From Curvularia sp. ZM96 (taxonomy: Eukaryota > Ascomycota > Dothideomycetes > Pleosporales > Pleosporaceae), in NCBI GenBank assembly GCA_022457065.1, contig JAJGBQ010000002.1:1426001-1490000 (forward strand): a stretch of 64,000 bases of DNA, in the 5' to 3' direction. This document shows, in pieces, positions 24,501-34,199 of this stretch. Every line of letters starts with the position of its first letter. Position 1 is the first letter of the stretch. Below the pieces are notes generated by a model. It did no database searches. It was not told the DNA's origin and worked only from the letters and a program-made list of their open reading frames with translations. A program made the translations under genes and the position numbers.

Positions 24501-26217
24501 CGCTGAAGATAAGGTCGCGGGGCGGGGAAAAGGCCGAATCGTGGAAGGCGACGATGAAGGCGACTCTGTATTTGCCCTTTGGAATGCCTGTTTTGATGCT
24601 ACGCAGGCAAATGTTTTCGGCGGATATGCATTGATACACGGCGGCTTCTTCACGGCGGCCGTCGAGATCTAGGTCAGCCGCTACAGGGTAGATTTTGCGG
24701 AGGCGGCCGGTTTCGTCCATAGCGAGCCCCCCTTCGCCTGTTGGCGAGGACTTAGTACGATAATGTTGTGGTGTTGTTAGACCGACGCCCATGGGCAAGC
24801 CGCTTTTGAAGTCTACGTGTACGAGCTTGAACGAGTCGCCGAGTTGGCGGCTTCCTGACATGCCAACAGCAAATCCGGTGGCGGCAATTTCGAATTTGGG
24901 CGGAAGAGCGGAGAGGTTTGCCATGATCTCACCAAAGGCTTTTGCTGTGCGCATTTGTTGGCTGTCAGACATGTAGAGTTCGGTCAAGCTGGCCATTTCG
25001 TCTTCTTTCATCCATTGCTCTAGACTGATGTCGGCGAGGCCACGGTCGACGTCGAAGCGGAAATACTTTGTGTCTGAATGACTGTACATGCGCCTCATTT
25101 CGTTGTCCACGCGTGCTGTGCTAGTGGCCATGCCGGTAAGTGCGCTGGCGATAGAAAGATCAGTTCCAAGGCCAAATGGTAGCCATGAGGCAATCGTCTT
25201 AACACTAGGAATACTCTGGAGACCTGTTCCGACAGAGAGGATTACGCCAATGGATCGGTCTTCCCATAGTGCTTTGGCTGCATAGTCGACCTCTGCACAA
25301 GGGTTGTTGAAGCCTACACCACCGTCCAGATATGTGACTTTGGGTGTGCCAAACTGCATTTCTTCGAAAAATGTCGGTGCTGCCGATGTGGCGCGTAACG
25401 CTTCCCAGATGCGAGTGGTGCGGTCATTTGGGTCATAGGTGGATAGGATCCTGGGAAGCCCTAATGCGTTCTTGAGTGAGGTGAGGACAAGGCCGCGACA
25501 GCCTTTTTTATTTGCTTTCCGGTGAACCGATGATCGCTTGTGAGATTTCCAGGTATAGTTTCGTGTGGGCGGCTTTGGATTGAATGGACTGGAGCTGTAG
25601 AGGGTCGACCAAGGCTTTGTCTCACCAGTATTGTACGGGGATCCTGATTCTAATGACGCCAGCGAGTTTTTCATAGTCGCCAACGGGCTTTCGGTAAGTG
25701 TCAACATGGGCGCGGTATCTATCCAGATGCTGTTCTCAGGCAATTCGTCTTCCACCTCTTCGAACAAGTCCTCATCCCACATGAGCTCGTCAGCGTCGAA
25801 GCCCAAATCTGTGAGAGCAGTCTTGATGGCGTTTGCTAGCACGGTACCGGAAAATCGATTGGCTCCCGTAGGTACTTTCATGCCAAAAACCTTGAGTGAT
25901 CGGTCGTGCTTGAAAATCTGCTCGGCCAGCTTGCAGTAGACGGATATGCATTGCCTGCAGTCGAGTCGTAACCGCGAAAGCATAATGGCAATAATACCTC
26001 CTGTCGACGTACCGCCAATGAGATCAAAATAATCACATGGTTTTAGCGGCTCATGATCGTTCAAAGCCCTTCTCCCTAGTCTCTTTTCTTCCAAGGCGAT
26101 GTTTTCCATCAGCGTTTGGAGAACAAGAAGTGACGATAATCCACGCACGCCTCCTCCGTCGAGGGACAGCAACCGCAGCGGTGCATTTGGGTTTCTCTCA
26201 TCGTTTGAGAGGTCCAT
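21571..26217 (-). CDS. Patatin-like phospholipase with very long uncharacterised C-terminal module
   Basis: A single uninterrupted frame encodes 1548 residues. Residues about 12-340 form a patatin phospholipase domain with oxyanion-hole motif DGGGVRG (20-26), nucleophile elbow GTSTG (Ser71) and the Asp of DGG (Asp298), so the Ser-Asp dyad is intact and acyl-ester hydrolysis is expected. Low-complexity inserts lie at about 141-236. Beyond about residue 700 comes a long region with no domain I can name. It has the blocks KYEWLNELADVGYSWYAIAE, LCGLGGIAPTSRSLQDWNG, ILYTWGPGRLVP and VSCCTGVARRIRLQELL. Similar blocks recur, as far as I remember, in other large ascomycete proteins with different N-terminal effector domains. 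No P-loop or STAND ATPase motif was found. Patatin domains are also effector domains of fungal NLR-like proteins, and the neighbouring HET genes fit such a role; this is inference. The tail is basic. Confidence 0.9.
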   Translation of the reverse strand: MDLSNDERNPNAPLRLLSLDGGGVRGLSSLLVLQTLMENIALEEKRLGRRALNDHEPLKPCDYFDLIGGTSTGGIIAIMLSRLRLDCRQCISVYCKLAEQIFKHDRSLKVFGMKVPTGANRFSGTVLANAIKTALTDLGFDADELMWDEDLFEEVEDELPENSIWIDTAPMLTLTESPLATMKNSLASLESGSPYNTGETKPWSTLYSSSPFNPKPPTRNYTWKSHKRSSVHRKANKKGCRGLVLTSLKNALGLPRILSTYDPNDRTTRIWEALRATSAAPTFFEEMQFGTPKVTYLDGGVGFNNPCAEVDYAAKALWEDRSIGVILSVGTGLQSIPSVKTIASWLPFGLGTDLSIASALTGMATSTARVDNEMRRMYSHSDTKYFRFDVDRGLADISLEQWMKEDEMASLTELYMSDSQQMRTAKAFGEIMANLSALPPKFEIAATGFAVGMSGSRQLGDSFKLVHVDFKSGLPMGVGLTTPQHYRTKSSPTGEGGLAMDETGRLRKIYPVAADLDLDGRREEAAVYQCISAENICLRSIKTGIPKGKYRVAFIVAFHDSAFSPPRDLIFSVGKPYDPETFTSRYVDVKITPDVASVLLHPDAVRVRVGSRRYEDFKGKGWVEIQGDTEVSVGLDGALGFLVSKRYEKGIAVDGWSFGGVRLEPMFGSSGVIQRQVELGKVKIPDKTPDKIPGDLTLAPELTLPSALIPKGVDFSKVERLERTPNYLTRALERRDSSAVRELLENEFEKVARGKYEWLNELADVGYSWYAIAELLLEEVNDAPWIYCDPQDKLVQDLNSQRSAMPSKDLVNQLKSRRQEIMAEDPVNNAFSNSPWTSKRHDIKKMVQQLCGLGGIAPTSRSLQDWNGEVIFEDNFSTSYITYSIDSDDNGATRLSKVSSRLKQVLGSFCEAAAALQGGGLCLEYFTITQIPATPDVSTCNVELKRVDITWATKLYKALDRLEFTLPSNKDDLDLLIELAMEILLPLTPGDPEILEPDTTEDVLHICCLAAQFLCVGLVSFCQGHIGPIESVFTNHSQKRSLLLGSGTLNGDAGILYPCIAVRLTKLTCLGAMTEGPLITFSLITERSREGKELQEIAREALSDKDATKISRLSLHNTFVDESEHNVKATPEDILYTWGPGRLVPCEDEKHEKEWLQFIEVGGGVIYYENKFGPRLHWQAGSHPDKLPKRSFHYQKKIIVGAPVTKNLTQCSFDWKTCRSSCPLVHLAVRSEGWTVNERQLGLQFGPDHVALQAIQVWNKVPAKLLKEYQLQQGDFGLMEFLGCYVGVQVSCCTGVARRIRLQELLSDLMPKFCSTQMGKFYWHDWNTKYDIASGLCRDDVREWLSTLRHSSPKAYAILLKYFHHILNVLEPTGLNRERTHIKLAWPTEGDLHRGIKVSCQDKHLWAQALVDSEEGVTFAYMTTTCLLCEGNPCQQLQKSWRVAPKCLGTAVTQYRNEVEEDAASTSGPWTIQNGQSYHMWNEKRCIRMRADASPPSSQQYRLTASESAIPSHIVTRHFRSRRFKKNLLRERHHPEDAAVDVLIVDKE

Positions 26218-27985
26218 GACTGAGGTCTGCCCCGTTGGGCAGTCGATTCTTTTTTCCTTATTTGATTGTTGGTTCTATAATGTGGCAGCCTCGTTGGGTT
26301 TTGACGGGTTTCGACGAAAGTATTGAATATTGAGAATCGTGGCAAATACAGCCGAGAGTGGTCTCGTAAAAGGGCAAAATTTACGCCCCGGCGAGTAGGC
26401 AGGCGTGGAGGCTCGTGACGAAGCCTTGGGGGTGACCCCAGGTCGAACGGCCTCTAGTGCAGATCTTGGTGGTAGTAGCAAATACTCAAATGAGAACTTT
26501 GAGGACTGAAGTGAGGAAAGGTTCCGTGTGAACAGCAGTTGGACACAGGGCAACGTGTTGACAGGGTGTGGCTGCCTTATGTATAATCATCACCGTCACT
26601 AGGAGGACTCCTCGACGTGGCTGTGCTGATGGGGACGCGATGAGTCAGGTGGCCGAGTGGCCTGTAGATCGATGTCGCCAGCCAGGCTGCACTATTTTGT
26701 CGAATGACGATCTGGTGTTTGAGGAACATTGTCGGATACGGAGGGTGGGCGGATAGCATCCTATATGTTGAACAGCGAATGTGGCGGAGCTGGTGGAGCT
26801 GGAGGAGCTGATATAGCTGCCTAGCCACATTCAGGCTGCTGCTACTAAAGTAGGCGCAGGAAACTGCAATAATGCAGCCACCTGCGGACCGCGACAGAAC
26901 GCACTTTCCAGTTTGTAGACAGACTGTTTACTACGACCACTCCCAAGTCCAACAGCCACCTTACCCGTCACCTGTTTTGTTAGCCACATAACTATCACTT
27001 AGCCACCACATCTCTCCTTCCCACTGCAAATCTTCAGGTCACCCATAAACGCAGTCCAGCTGTGCCGTGTTACCCACGAGGACAACTTGGGGGCCAACTT
27101 CGCGCTGATCCCTCCAGTACAGCTGGCCGGATCCACATAACACCGGAAACAAGGCAAAATGCAGGCCGCACCATGAGTAATGTTTAGTACCGATGTCATT
27201 TGGCAACTTTCCATCCTAGAGTGGGTGTAAAGAAAAAAAAATCAATAATTAAAAGAGTTGAGTTGCGGCTATGACGGCGTTGTTGAACCAATCACCCGTG
27301 CTGCACGAGACAGGTGCGACACGTAGAGTGGTCAGCAGACAAAGTGCAAGGCAGGGGGGGTGCGCTGATGTAAGAAGTGTGTGTGTGCCGGAACGCCGAG
27401 CTGAGGCTCTGCGGGTTCGCGTGCAACGCACAGTGATGCTATTGGTGTAATACATATGAAACGTCGATCAAGCTATGTAGTAGGTAAGTAGTAGTGTAGA
27501 AACGAAACGAAACAACGAAGGCGCGCTGAGTTAGGGCCTCGTGTAGCTGGATTAAATTACATGAGCGTACTGATGCGTTTGAGGGGGGAAAAACCTGCGA
27601 CTATATGCAGAAACCAGGAGTGCAAAAACTCAATAATGCTAAATGATCAAACCCTGGGTATTATAATCGAATGCTCTGTTAACGCCGTACGTGTTCCCCC
27701 CCAATACCGGGTCGTTAGTCATCATAAGTCGTAAGTCGTTTTCGTTAAGGTCGCTCTGCAGGCTGTATGTGCCGCAGGTCATTATCTCTGAGGGAGATCA
27801 GCGGCTGTGACGGAGAAGAAGTGTAGCGGGAAACTGACATTCATCCTCTCGTCCAGTATGCTGTGGGGTCTTGCAATGACATTCTGGGACCCTGGCGACA
27901 AGAGTGGAGTTGAGCAAGTGGGCATGATAGTTAGATAGGAAATGATGGTGGTCGTGGTAGCCAGATGATAAATGATGGCGGTCGT
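26218..27985. other. Intergenic region, no gene recognised
   Basis: These 1.8 kb lie between the patatin start and the 3' end of the proline-rich gene. Open frames are short, lack recognisable motifs and several overlap one another. A purine-rich run near 27230-27245 and a G-run near 27354 are the only local features. The part left of 27985 probably includes the proline-rich gene's 3' untranslated region. Confidence 0.4.
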
Positions 27986-29344
27986 TCAATTAGTGAGGGC
28001 CTGGAAGCCAGTCCATTCCATGTAGGCCGATGTTCGTTGGTCGTACATTGCTTCCAGACGTGCGTCCGATTCTTTTGCTCGGAGGGTTCGCAGGTTGTCG
28101 AACCTGGGGCTGTCCTTGCGCCTCAGCTTCTGGCGGGGAATGTAGACTGGGGAAGGAGAAGTGGCGATGGTCCAGTAGGCTGGGGAAAAGTAGCACATTG
28201 GCGAACGGGGGCGAGTGGCTGGGGAACTAGGTGGGGATGTCGCCGGTGTCGATGGCGTCGAAGGTGCCGACGCAGAAAAACTGGCTACTTCTGAAAAAAC
28301 GGATGGAGTCGGGGACGAAGTTACCGAGCTAGTGTGCGAAGTGACGGGTGATAGCACCATGGGGGACGGGGGCTGGAAAGGAGCAATGTTGGTAGGTCCG
28401 GGGCGGCGCACGCTTCCTTTTCCAGAAAGCGGGGATGGTCTTTTCGGTGTCGAAGCCGTGACGGAGGAGGACTTGGACGGGGTCGCCTTGGACGAGGTCG
28501 CCTTTGACGGGGCAGGTCTGAAGGGAGTCGCCATTGACGGAATAGGCGGGGCCGGCCTGGTTGGGTGAGGAGGTATCGCAGGAGCAGCTTTTGCGGGGGC
28601 AGTCTTGAATGGGGTGATTTTCGGTGGAGTATCCTTTGCTGGGGCAGCCCTGGATGGAGTAGTTTTGGATGGAGTAGCATGTGCCTTCTTGGTCGACCGG
28701 GGGATGGTGATGAGGGTTGGGCGTTCCTTTGGTGAGGTGGGTGGGGACAGGGTGATGACGGTGTGGGTCGGCTCCTCGGGCGGTTGCGCATCCTCTCTGT
28801 GGGACAGCGGGGAGGGCCTTCGCTCAGAGGTAGTGGCACGGCGAACGCGCGGCGGCAGCGTGTTGCGGCGGCTGAACAGAGGCGACGGGCTTTTGACAAT
28901 GTCCGAGTTGAACTGGAAGGGCTCTGGTGGTCGTGAGGGGCGCGACGATCGCGAGGGCAGTGAATTGCTTCTGCTGGGCAGCGAATTGCTCCGACTGAAG
29001 AGCGGCTTGGGGACGAGGTCGGGCTGTGATCCAAAGGTGAACATGGGCGGGGCGGCCAGGTCGGTCATGTCTACATCAGGCTTCTCGGGGGCCGGTTCGA
29101 CGGTCTGGGGTTTTCTGTACTGGTAGAACTGGCGATAGGGGTGGCGCCGGGGGACGGGCGGTGTTTTGCATAGCGTCAACGTCTCGTCCATCAACACGTC
29201 GAGGTCGGCCATCTTTCTTTTCATGCTAGACGCCCGCGGCAGACGCAGCCAAAGGTCGCAGGCTCGAGTCTGGGAGGGTTGCGTGTCGTATCCTGGGGCA
29301 GGGCGGCGAGGGGAGGGTGAATAAGAGGACGTGGTGGGTTGCAA
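27986..29344 (-). CDS. Proline/serine/threonine-rich hypothetical protein
   Basis: An open frame of 452 residues, probably largely disordered. It has a run of degenerate motifs of the type K/R-A-T-P-S-K and A-P-A-K at about residues 215-310, a duplicated SNSLPSRSNSLPSRS, and many SP/TP sites that could be kinase targets. The two ends look more ordered and are the likely conserved parts: a KRKMADLDVLMDETL segment near residue 42 and the C-terminal RFDNLRTLRAKESDARLEAM. Translation could start at the internal methionines near residue 42. I recognise no domain and assign no function. It is transcribed away from Inp1 on the same strand with a 1.1-kb gap. Confidence 0.65.
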   Translation of the reverse strand: MQPTTSSYSPSPRRPAPGYDTQPSQTRACDLWLRLPRASSMKRKMADLDVLMDETLTLCKTPPVPRRHPYRQFYQYRKPQTVEPAPEKPDVDMTDLAAPPMFTFGSQPDLVPKPLFSRSNSLPSRSNSLPSRSSRPSRPPEPFQFNSDIVKSPSPLFSRRNTLPPRVRRATTSERRPSPLSHREDAQPPEEPTHTVITLSPPTSPKERPTLITIPRSTKKAHATPSKTTPSRAAPAKDTPPKITPFKTAPAKAAPAIPPHPTRPAPPIPSMATPFRPAPSKATSSKATPSKSSSVTASTPKRPSPLSGKGSVRRPGPTNIAPFQPPSPMVLSPVTSHTSSVTSSPTPSVFSEVASFSASAPSTPSTPATSPPSSPATRPRSPMCYFSPAYWTIATSPSPVYIPRQKLRRKDSPRFDNLRTLRAKESDARLEAMYDQRTSAYMEWTGFQALTN

Positions 29345-30418
29345 GCGAGACGAGACTGGCAGTGTGGTCTGGGCGGCGGCGGCGGCGGCGAGAGGGCCAG
29401 AGGGCAGGGCGGGAATTTTAGGATGTCGACGACGCCGTCACCCGCCTACTCAGGAGACCCGAATTAGTCGGTCAGATCCCTGCTTACGTGCGCGGCCACG
29501 CGAGGCCGTGTCTGGCGTCATTGGCTGAGGGCGCAGGCCAAGCCAAGTTGCGGTAAAGACGATCCAAGGACTCCAAGGTTTGCCAGCGTGGCTGGGCCCC
29601 CGTAGCCCTGCATCGTGATTTTGACCGCCCCACGGTACGGCGAAGCGTGACCCCTCCTGCTGGTCGGCGCTTCTTCGCTCAGCTGCGTGCTCGAGACTGT
29701 CTCTCCGCTGCTCCAGCTGCTCCAGCCGTTGCTGACGGGCGCCCGCAATGCTGAGATGGTGAGATGGCATGAGGAGTGAGCACGCCGTGCGACTGACCGC
29801 ACTGTTGCTCCCCAACATCAGCCCTCGTACGGAGTACGCGCCCTCTCAATCTCTTCCTCGCGCCTCAACCAAAATGGGCAAGACGGGAACTAACGGCGTC
29901 CGGCTCATCGGCCCCCTTGCGCTGCATCCCCGCGAATCGCCATGGTCAGGTTTTCATCGCCCGCCCATCATGTCATTGCGCATGCCATGACGGCTGCCAC
30001 GATGCTGCGCGGGGTGTCCCTCATGCTGCCGTCGACTGTCGCTCTACACAATGGCCGCTGGCTTCGTTGACATGACGCAGAGACGGTGTGCAAAGGAATG
30101 AACATGCGTTCTCATTCATGCGAGCTTTGGCCGCCTACAGCACCCCCGCGTACGGCTACTTACATGCTCGGTACTACCTACAAAGCAATGCCGTCCTCGT
30201 CAACATATTACAATCATGTATCCTTCTATGAATTGGGAAACAAGAAAAAGAAATTGCAGAAGAAGAAAAATTGTCGCGTAGACGCACCCGACATGTAGAC
30301 CCCCTGTAGATGCAGACATTAACCGTACCAACAACACCCCTGGTATCACTCAAGATTACGCAAACCAGAAGACGCGCAAACAGAAACCTTTGTCGAAATA
30401 TAATGCCCTCGCCTTGAC
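29345..30418. other. Intergenic spacer
   Basis: A GGC-repeat patch near 29368-29390 and GC-rich DNA lie close to the proline-rich gene's start; the remainder is the 3' flank of the Inp1 gene. No coding sequence, RNA or mobile element is supported. Confidence 0.4.
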
Positions 30419-32275
30419 TCAATCCACGTCACCGGAGAAGGTTCGTCGTCGCAGAGCTGCGTCCCGTAGATTATTGAGGGGAATGCCAAAGTCATCCTCG
30501 TCCCAGTCGGCTTCGTCATCTGACTCCCACGAACACGGAATCTTCTCGGCCCGACGCGCGCGATACGCGCTCAATCCAATGCCATTCGAGATGGTCGTCG
30601 CAATCCGCAGCATCATCGACACCAAGTGAGCAGGCGGGCCCAATACAATCTCACACGTCCGGCGCACCAGGGCGTTGGTGAACTCCTTGCTCGGGCTGTG
30701 CTTGGGCGGACAGAACAGGTTTTGCGTCGATGGCATGGGCGAAAACGCCCGCCTCTGCGACGCCCCAGTCAGTCGTTTCATCCGCATGGCGTCTGGCGGC
30801 GTGGCAATGTCCAGGCTCGCGCCCCCCAGACTATCGTTGTCCGAGTCGCTGACGAGTGGTGGGGTAGACGGCGCTGACGACGGGCGCATATCGGTCGAGA
30901 CTATGGTAGTGGTGGTGGCATAGTAGGGAACTGTTGGAGTAATGGGCGCCGGTGCATCGGTCCGTTCCAGCGAAGAAGCGCGAACTGTAGCTTCTGACAC
31001 ATGGCGTCGATGCGTTGAGCGGCCCCTGGGTTCATCTTGCTCTGCTGAGAAAGGGGCTGCCCATGGGTTCATCACCATTGGCTCGGCCTCTAGAAACTTG
31101 GGTGAAGGGGTTCCTGTAGTGACAGTGTCTAGAGAGTAGAATGAATCCGTGCTCGAGGCCATGCTGCCAGCGTCTGACACTTGACGCTCGAGCACTGGCT
31201 TCTCACCGTCCCCATTCGGTTGAGCTGGCGGCGACTCAACAATGCTTTGCATAGGAGGTGCAGGTATAGACGCAGACGCCGTTCTCTGTGTCCGAATTGG
31301 CGCAGTGACGGAGCGTGTACCTTGGAAGATGCTTGCGCGTTCTGCTACAGAGAGGCGGCGTGGTGCTGCAGTGGTGGGAAGTGATAAAGCTTGAGGCTGT
31401 GGCAGTATCCTCGCAAAGGGAATCTCTGGTGCTTCAGGCACGGCCTCACTGGTGTCGGTACAAATGCTCCGGCGATCATCCTCGTCGTTGGACGAAGCAT
31501 GACTGGCGAACGAACGTTCGGTGCATGAGGTAGAAGGCCGCGAGCCATGTTGTTCGGGCACCCAGGTCTTGTCGAGTATCCACTTCTTTGCCTGCCCGGA
31601 GGGCTTCCTCTTGACAGTCTTGCGCGGTGGGCTCTTGGGGCGCTGCAGCTCTTCGACCTCGGAGCCCCGCCTGAAGGGACATTGTGTGCGCTCGTACTGC
31701 ATCACCTGGGCCAGGACCGACTTGAAGTGGATGACCTTGGCCTTGTCGTCTTCGGTCTCAAAGGGGAGCTCCATGCGGTAATATGAGTCTTGCCTTACGC
31801 GCAGCACAAAGACAGACTGGTTGTCGACGCACCAGCATTGTGAACGGGGGAAGATGGTGTGGAGTAGGTTGCCGCTGTTAAGGAAGGAGACGTTGGAGGC
31901 GGTCACACGGTAGATGCGCAGCACACCTGGTCAGACGTTAGCACTCGTTGCATCTGGCAGCACATGGGACAACATGCCGACTGCCAGCGTGCGCTCGGTG
32001 GGCGTCTTCCACGGTATCGGCTGCCATGCGTCGCCGTGTCGGTCGGGTGAGGGGCGCCGAGCGGCAACCGCCGTGGTAAAGGAGAAGATCTTGCAGTTGG
32101 AGCAGACAAACAGCGTCTCGATGCCATCTGCGCTGTGTGTCGAAGCCGGCACTGACGCCGTCCTCTGAGTAGCGCGTGTGGGCGCAGTGAAGCTTCTCCG
32201 GCCGCTGGTAGAGTTGCTGACACTGAGGGTGGAGGGCGCGTCATGGGGGTGCTGGGATGAAGCCGGCAGGGGCAT
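30419..32275 (-). CDS. INP1: Inheritance of peroxisomes protein 1 (Inp1)
   Basis: Inp1 is a peripheral peroxisomal membrane protein that tethers peroxisomes to the cell cortex so the mother compartment retains some at division. Exons 32275-31978 and 31926-30419 join in frame to 601 residues; 19 more would be added if the upstream in-frame ATG at 32332 is used. The conserved family core spans the junction: GIETLFVCSNCKIFSF, then LRIYRVTASNVSFLNSG, then FPRSQCWCVDNQSVFVLRVR with the following RMELP. The C-terminal half is disordered and Ser/Pro-rich, and ends in an acidic segment with DDEADWDEDDFGIPLNNLRD. The intron (31927-31977) has a GC donor (GCATGT), a CTAAC branch point and a CAG acceptor. 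No GT donor restores the conserved frame. It is divergent from the UsgS-like gene. Confidence 0.88.
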
Positions 32276-32851
32276 GGCGGGCTGTCTATGTGGTCTATGT
32301 GAGCATTTCGGGGCCTGGCAATGTGGTAGCAAAGACGGCGTATACGAGACAACGTCCGGCGCCTGGCCAGAGGTGTTGCAGGAGTCTTTTGCAAGTGTCG
32401 TGTGCGTGTCGAAGGGAAGGCCGTCTCAGCTGGGTCAGTCGATGGCAGCGGGCGGAAGGCTACGCGCTGCCGCTATGGCCACCGGCATGCTGTCTGTCGA
32501 GTTTCATCCTGGTCCACACGCATGGCTCTGACCCCGCGCGTCAGACACAGATGGCTCTTCGGCCACGCCACGATATCGCGACCATGTCGCCATACCAACG
32601 GCGGCCTGAGTACTGCCATGCACGATACGCGCGTGCCTTCTGTTCGCAGCGGAGCGCTGCATAGCTCTGGGTCCGCCGGCGGCGCGGCTGCTGGCGCCCC
32701 ATAGCGCTACGTCATGTGCTCCGCCAGTTCGCAGGGCGTTCGCACATGCACTCAGCACAGCAGCCCACAATACCAAGCTTTGCTGCGTGCCCGCTGTACA
32801 CCGTCAGACCACCACCCCGACTGCCCGACCGGCCCTCCTGGAGCGCCCGCC
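32276..32851. promoter_or_regulatory. Shared divergent promoter of Inp1 and the UsgS-like gene
   Basis: A 576-bp GC-rich spacer lies between two divergent start codons. No TATA box was seen. If Inp1 starts at 32332, the spacer shrinks to about 520 bp. Both genes encode membrane-associated proteins, so co-regulation is possible but unproven. Confidence 0.45.
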
Positions 32852-34199
32852 ATGGACAAGATTGACATGTCCAACTTCGATGTCTCCAACTTCGACCCCA
32901 ATGCCATCCTGCGGGGTGCCCAGCTGACCTTGGTCGGAGGTACGTAGCTGCCCATCACGGTGTCATGGGCTGCTTTCTGACACACCACACAGTCAACCGA
33001 GCTCTACAAAACCCGCGTCTCTTCACCTCCGACCACTACCGCCAGGCCGCCATTGCCGTAGCTGCTGGCGTCGCCATCCGCATCATCGTAGCCATCCCGG
33101 TATGTGCCGCAGCGTAGCTTGCCCACGCAAACAACAGCCAGCGTTGCTTACGCGCCTTAGATTGTCGGTGTACGAGTGTTGCTATGGATCATCTCGCTGT
33201 TTGTGGACATGAGCCAGACCCAGCTGGACGAGACGATTGTCAATGGCCTCCATTTCCTTGAGCATTCCGTCCTCCAGGTACCCTTTTTCCTCATGACTCT
33301 GATGCGTTATGTCACGCCAACGCTCGACCAAATGTAAGTCGTCTCCAGTTATATCAGGCCCTGGCTAACCATCTCTGTAGGTTCATGGACTCCCTCCGCT
33401 GGGTAGACGAGACGTACGTCCAGAAGCACAAGACTGACGACCCCCACAACCTCCGCGCCATGTACTATCCCAACCTCGAAAAATACCCAGACCACGCTCC
33501 CAAGCCAGAGAAGAAGGACAAGACGCCAATCAAGCAGGCTGTGATAATGTACGCCACAAAACAGAGCAGAAAGGCAGCCATTTCGCTGGGAGTCTTGGCA
33601 CTCTCCTACGTGCCCTACATCGGACGCTTCGTGCTCCCAGCTGCCAGTTTCTACACATTCAAGAAGTCGGTGGGGACCCAGCCAGCAGCTGCCATCTTTG
33701 CCATGTCACTTCTGTTCCCTCGCAGGTACCTGGTCTCCTTCCTGCAGGCCTACTTCTCTTCCCGCACCCTTATGCGTGAGCTGGTACGTTCCGATCCCCA
33801 TATGCTCTCAACATTGCTCCACTGACAACCAATAAGCTCGAGCCTTACTTTAGCCGTGTCCGTTACACCGCGGAGCAGAAGAAGCTCTGGTTCAGAGACC
33901 GAGCCGGGGTCCTTTTTGGATTTGGCCTGGGCTTCTACATCTTTGTCAAGATCCCACTCGTCGGCGTCCTTATCTACGGTCTTGCTGAAGCCTCTACAGC
34001 ATATCTCATCACTAAAATCACCGAGCCGCCTCTGCCGCCGAGCGAAGCCGAAAAGTTCAAGCAAGAATCGCTCCGCTGGAAGAACAAGCATGAGTTCCTC
34101 AATCTGCCTTGGCAGCACATGGACGAGTACAACTTGGCAATGCACAAGCCCAAGGAGCAGTCTGAAGTGCGCCAGACTCCAAGGAAAACGTTCAGTTAG
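32852..34199 (+). CDS. UsgS-like multipass transmembrane protein
   Basis: Five exons (32852-32939, 32993-33099, 33161-33333, 33381-33783, 33837-34199) join in frame to 377 residues. The product has several hydrophobic segments: one around residues 45-85, one near 100-120, a pair around 185-230, and one around 285-320. The last resembles FGFGLGFYIFVKIPLVGVLI. The N-terminal repeat SNFDVSNFDPNAILRGAQL and overall layout resemble ascomycete proteins annotated as transmembrane protein UsgS. That identification is from memory, and the molecular role is not established. The C terminus is a soluble, charged tail. All introns carry GT-AG signals and are 47-61 nt, except the third and fourth, whose lengths are similar. 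It is likely an endomembrane protein. Confidence 0.85.

Noticed and set aside
21571..26217. Possible NLR with a NACHT or NB-ARC domain in the long patatin protein
   Set aside because: No Walker A (GxxxxGK[ST]) or Walker B motif is visible in the 1548 residues, so the NLR label is not supported.
28319..29034. Alternative-frame open reading frame inside the proline-rich gene (237 codons)
   Set aside because: Extreme Pro/Arg/Ser composition typical of a shifted frame over a proline-rich coding region.
31977..32332. Inp1 first exon read straight on through the intron in the same frame
   Set aside because: It would end in a stop before the conserved RIYRVTASNVSF block; splicing with the GC donor restores the family sequence.
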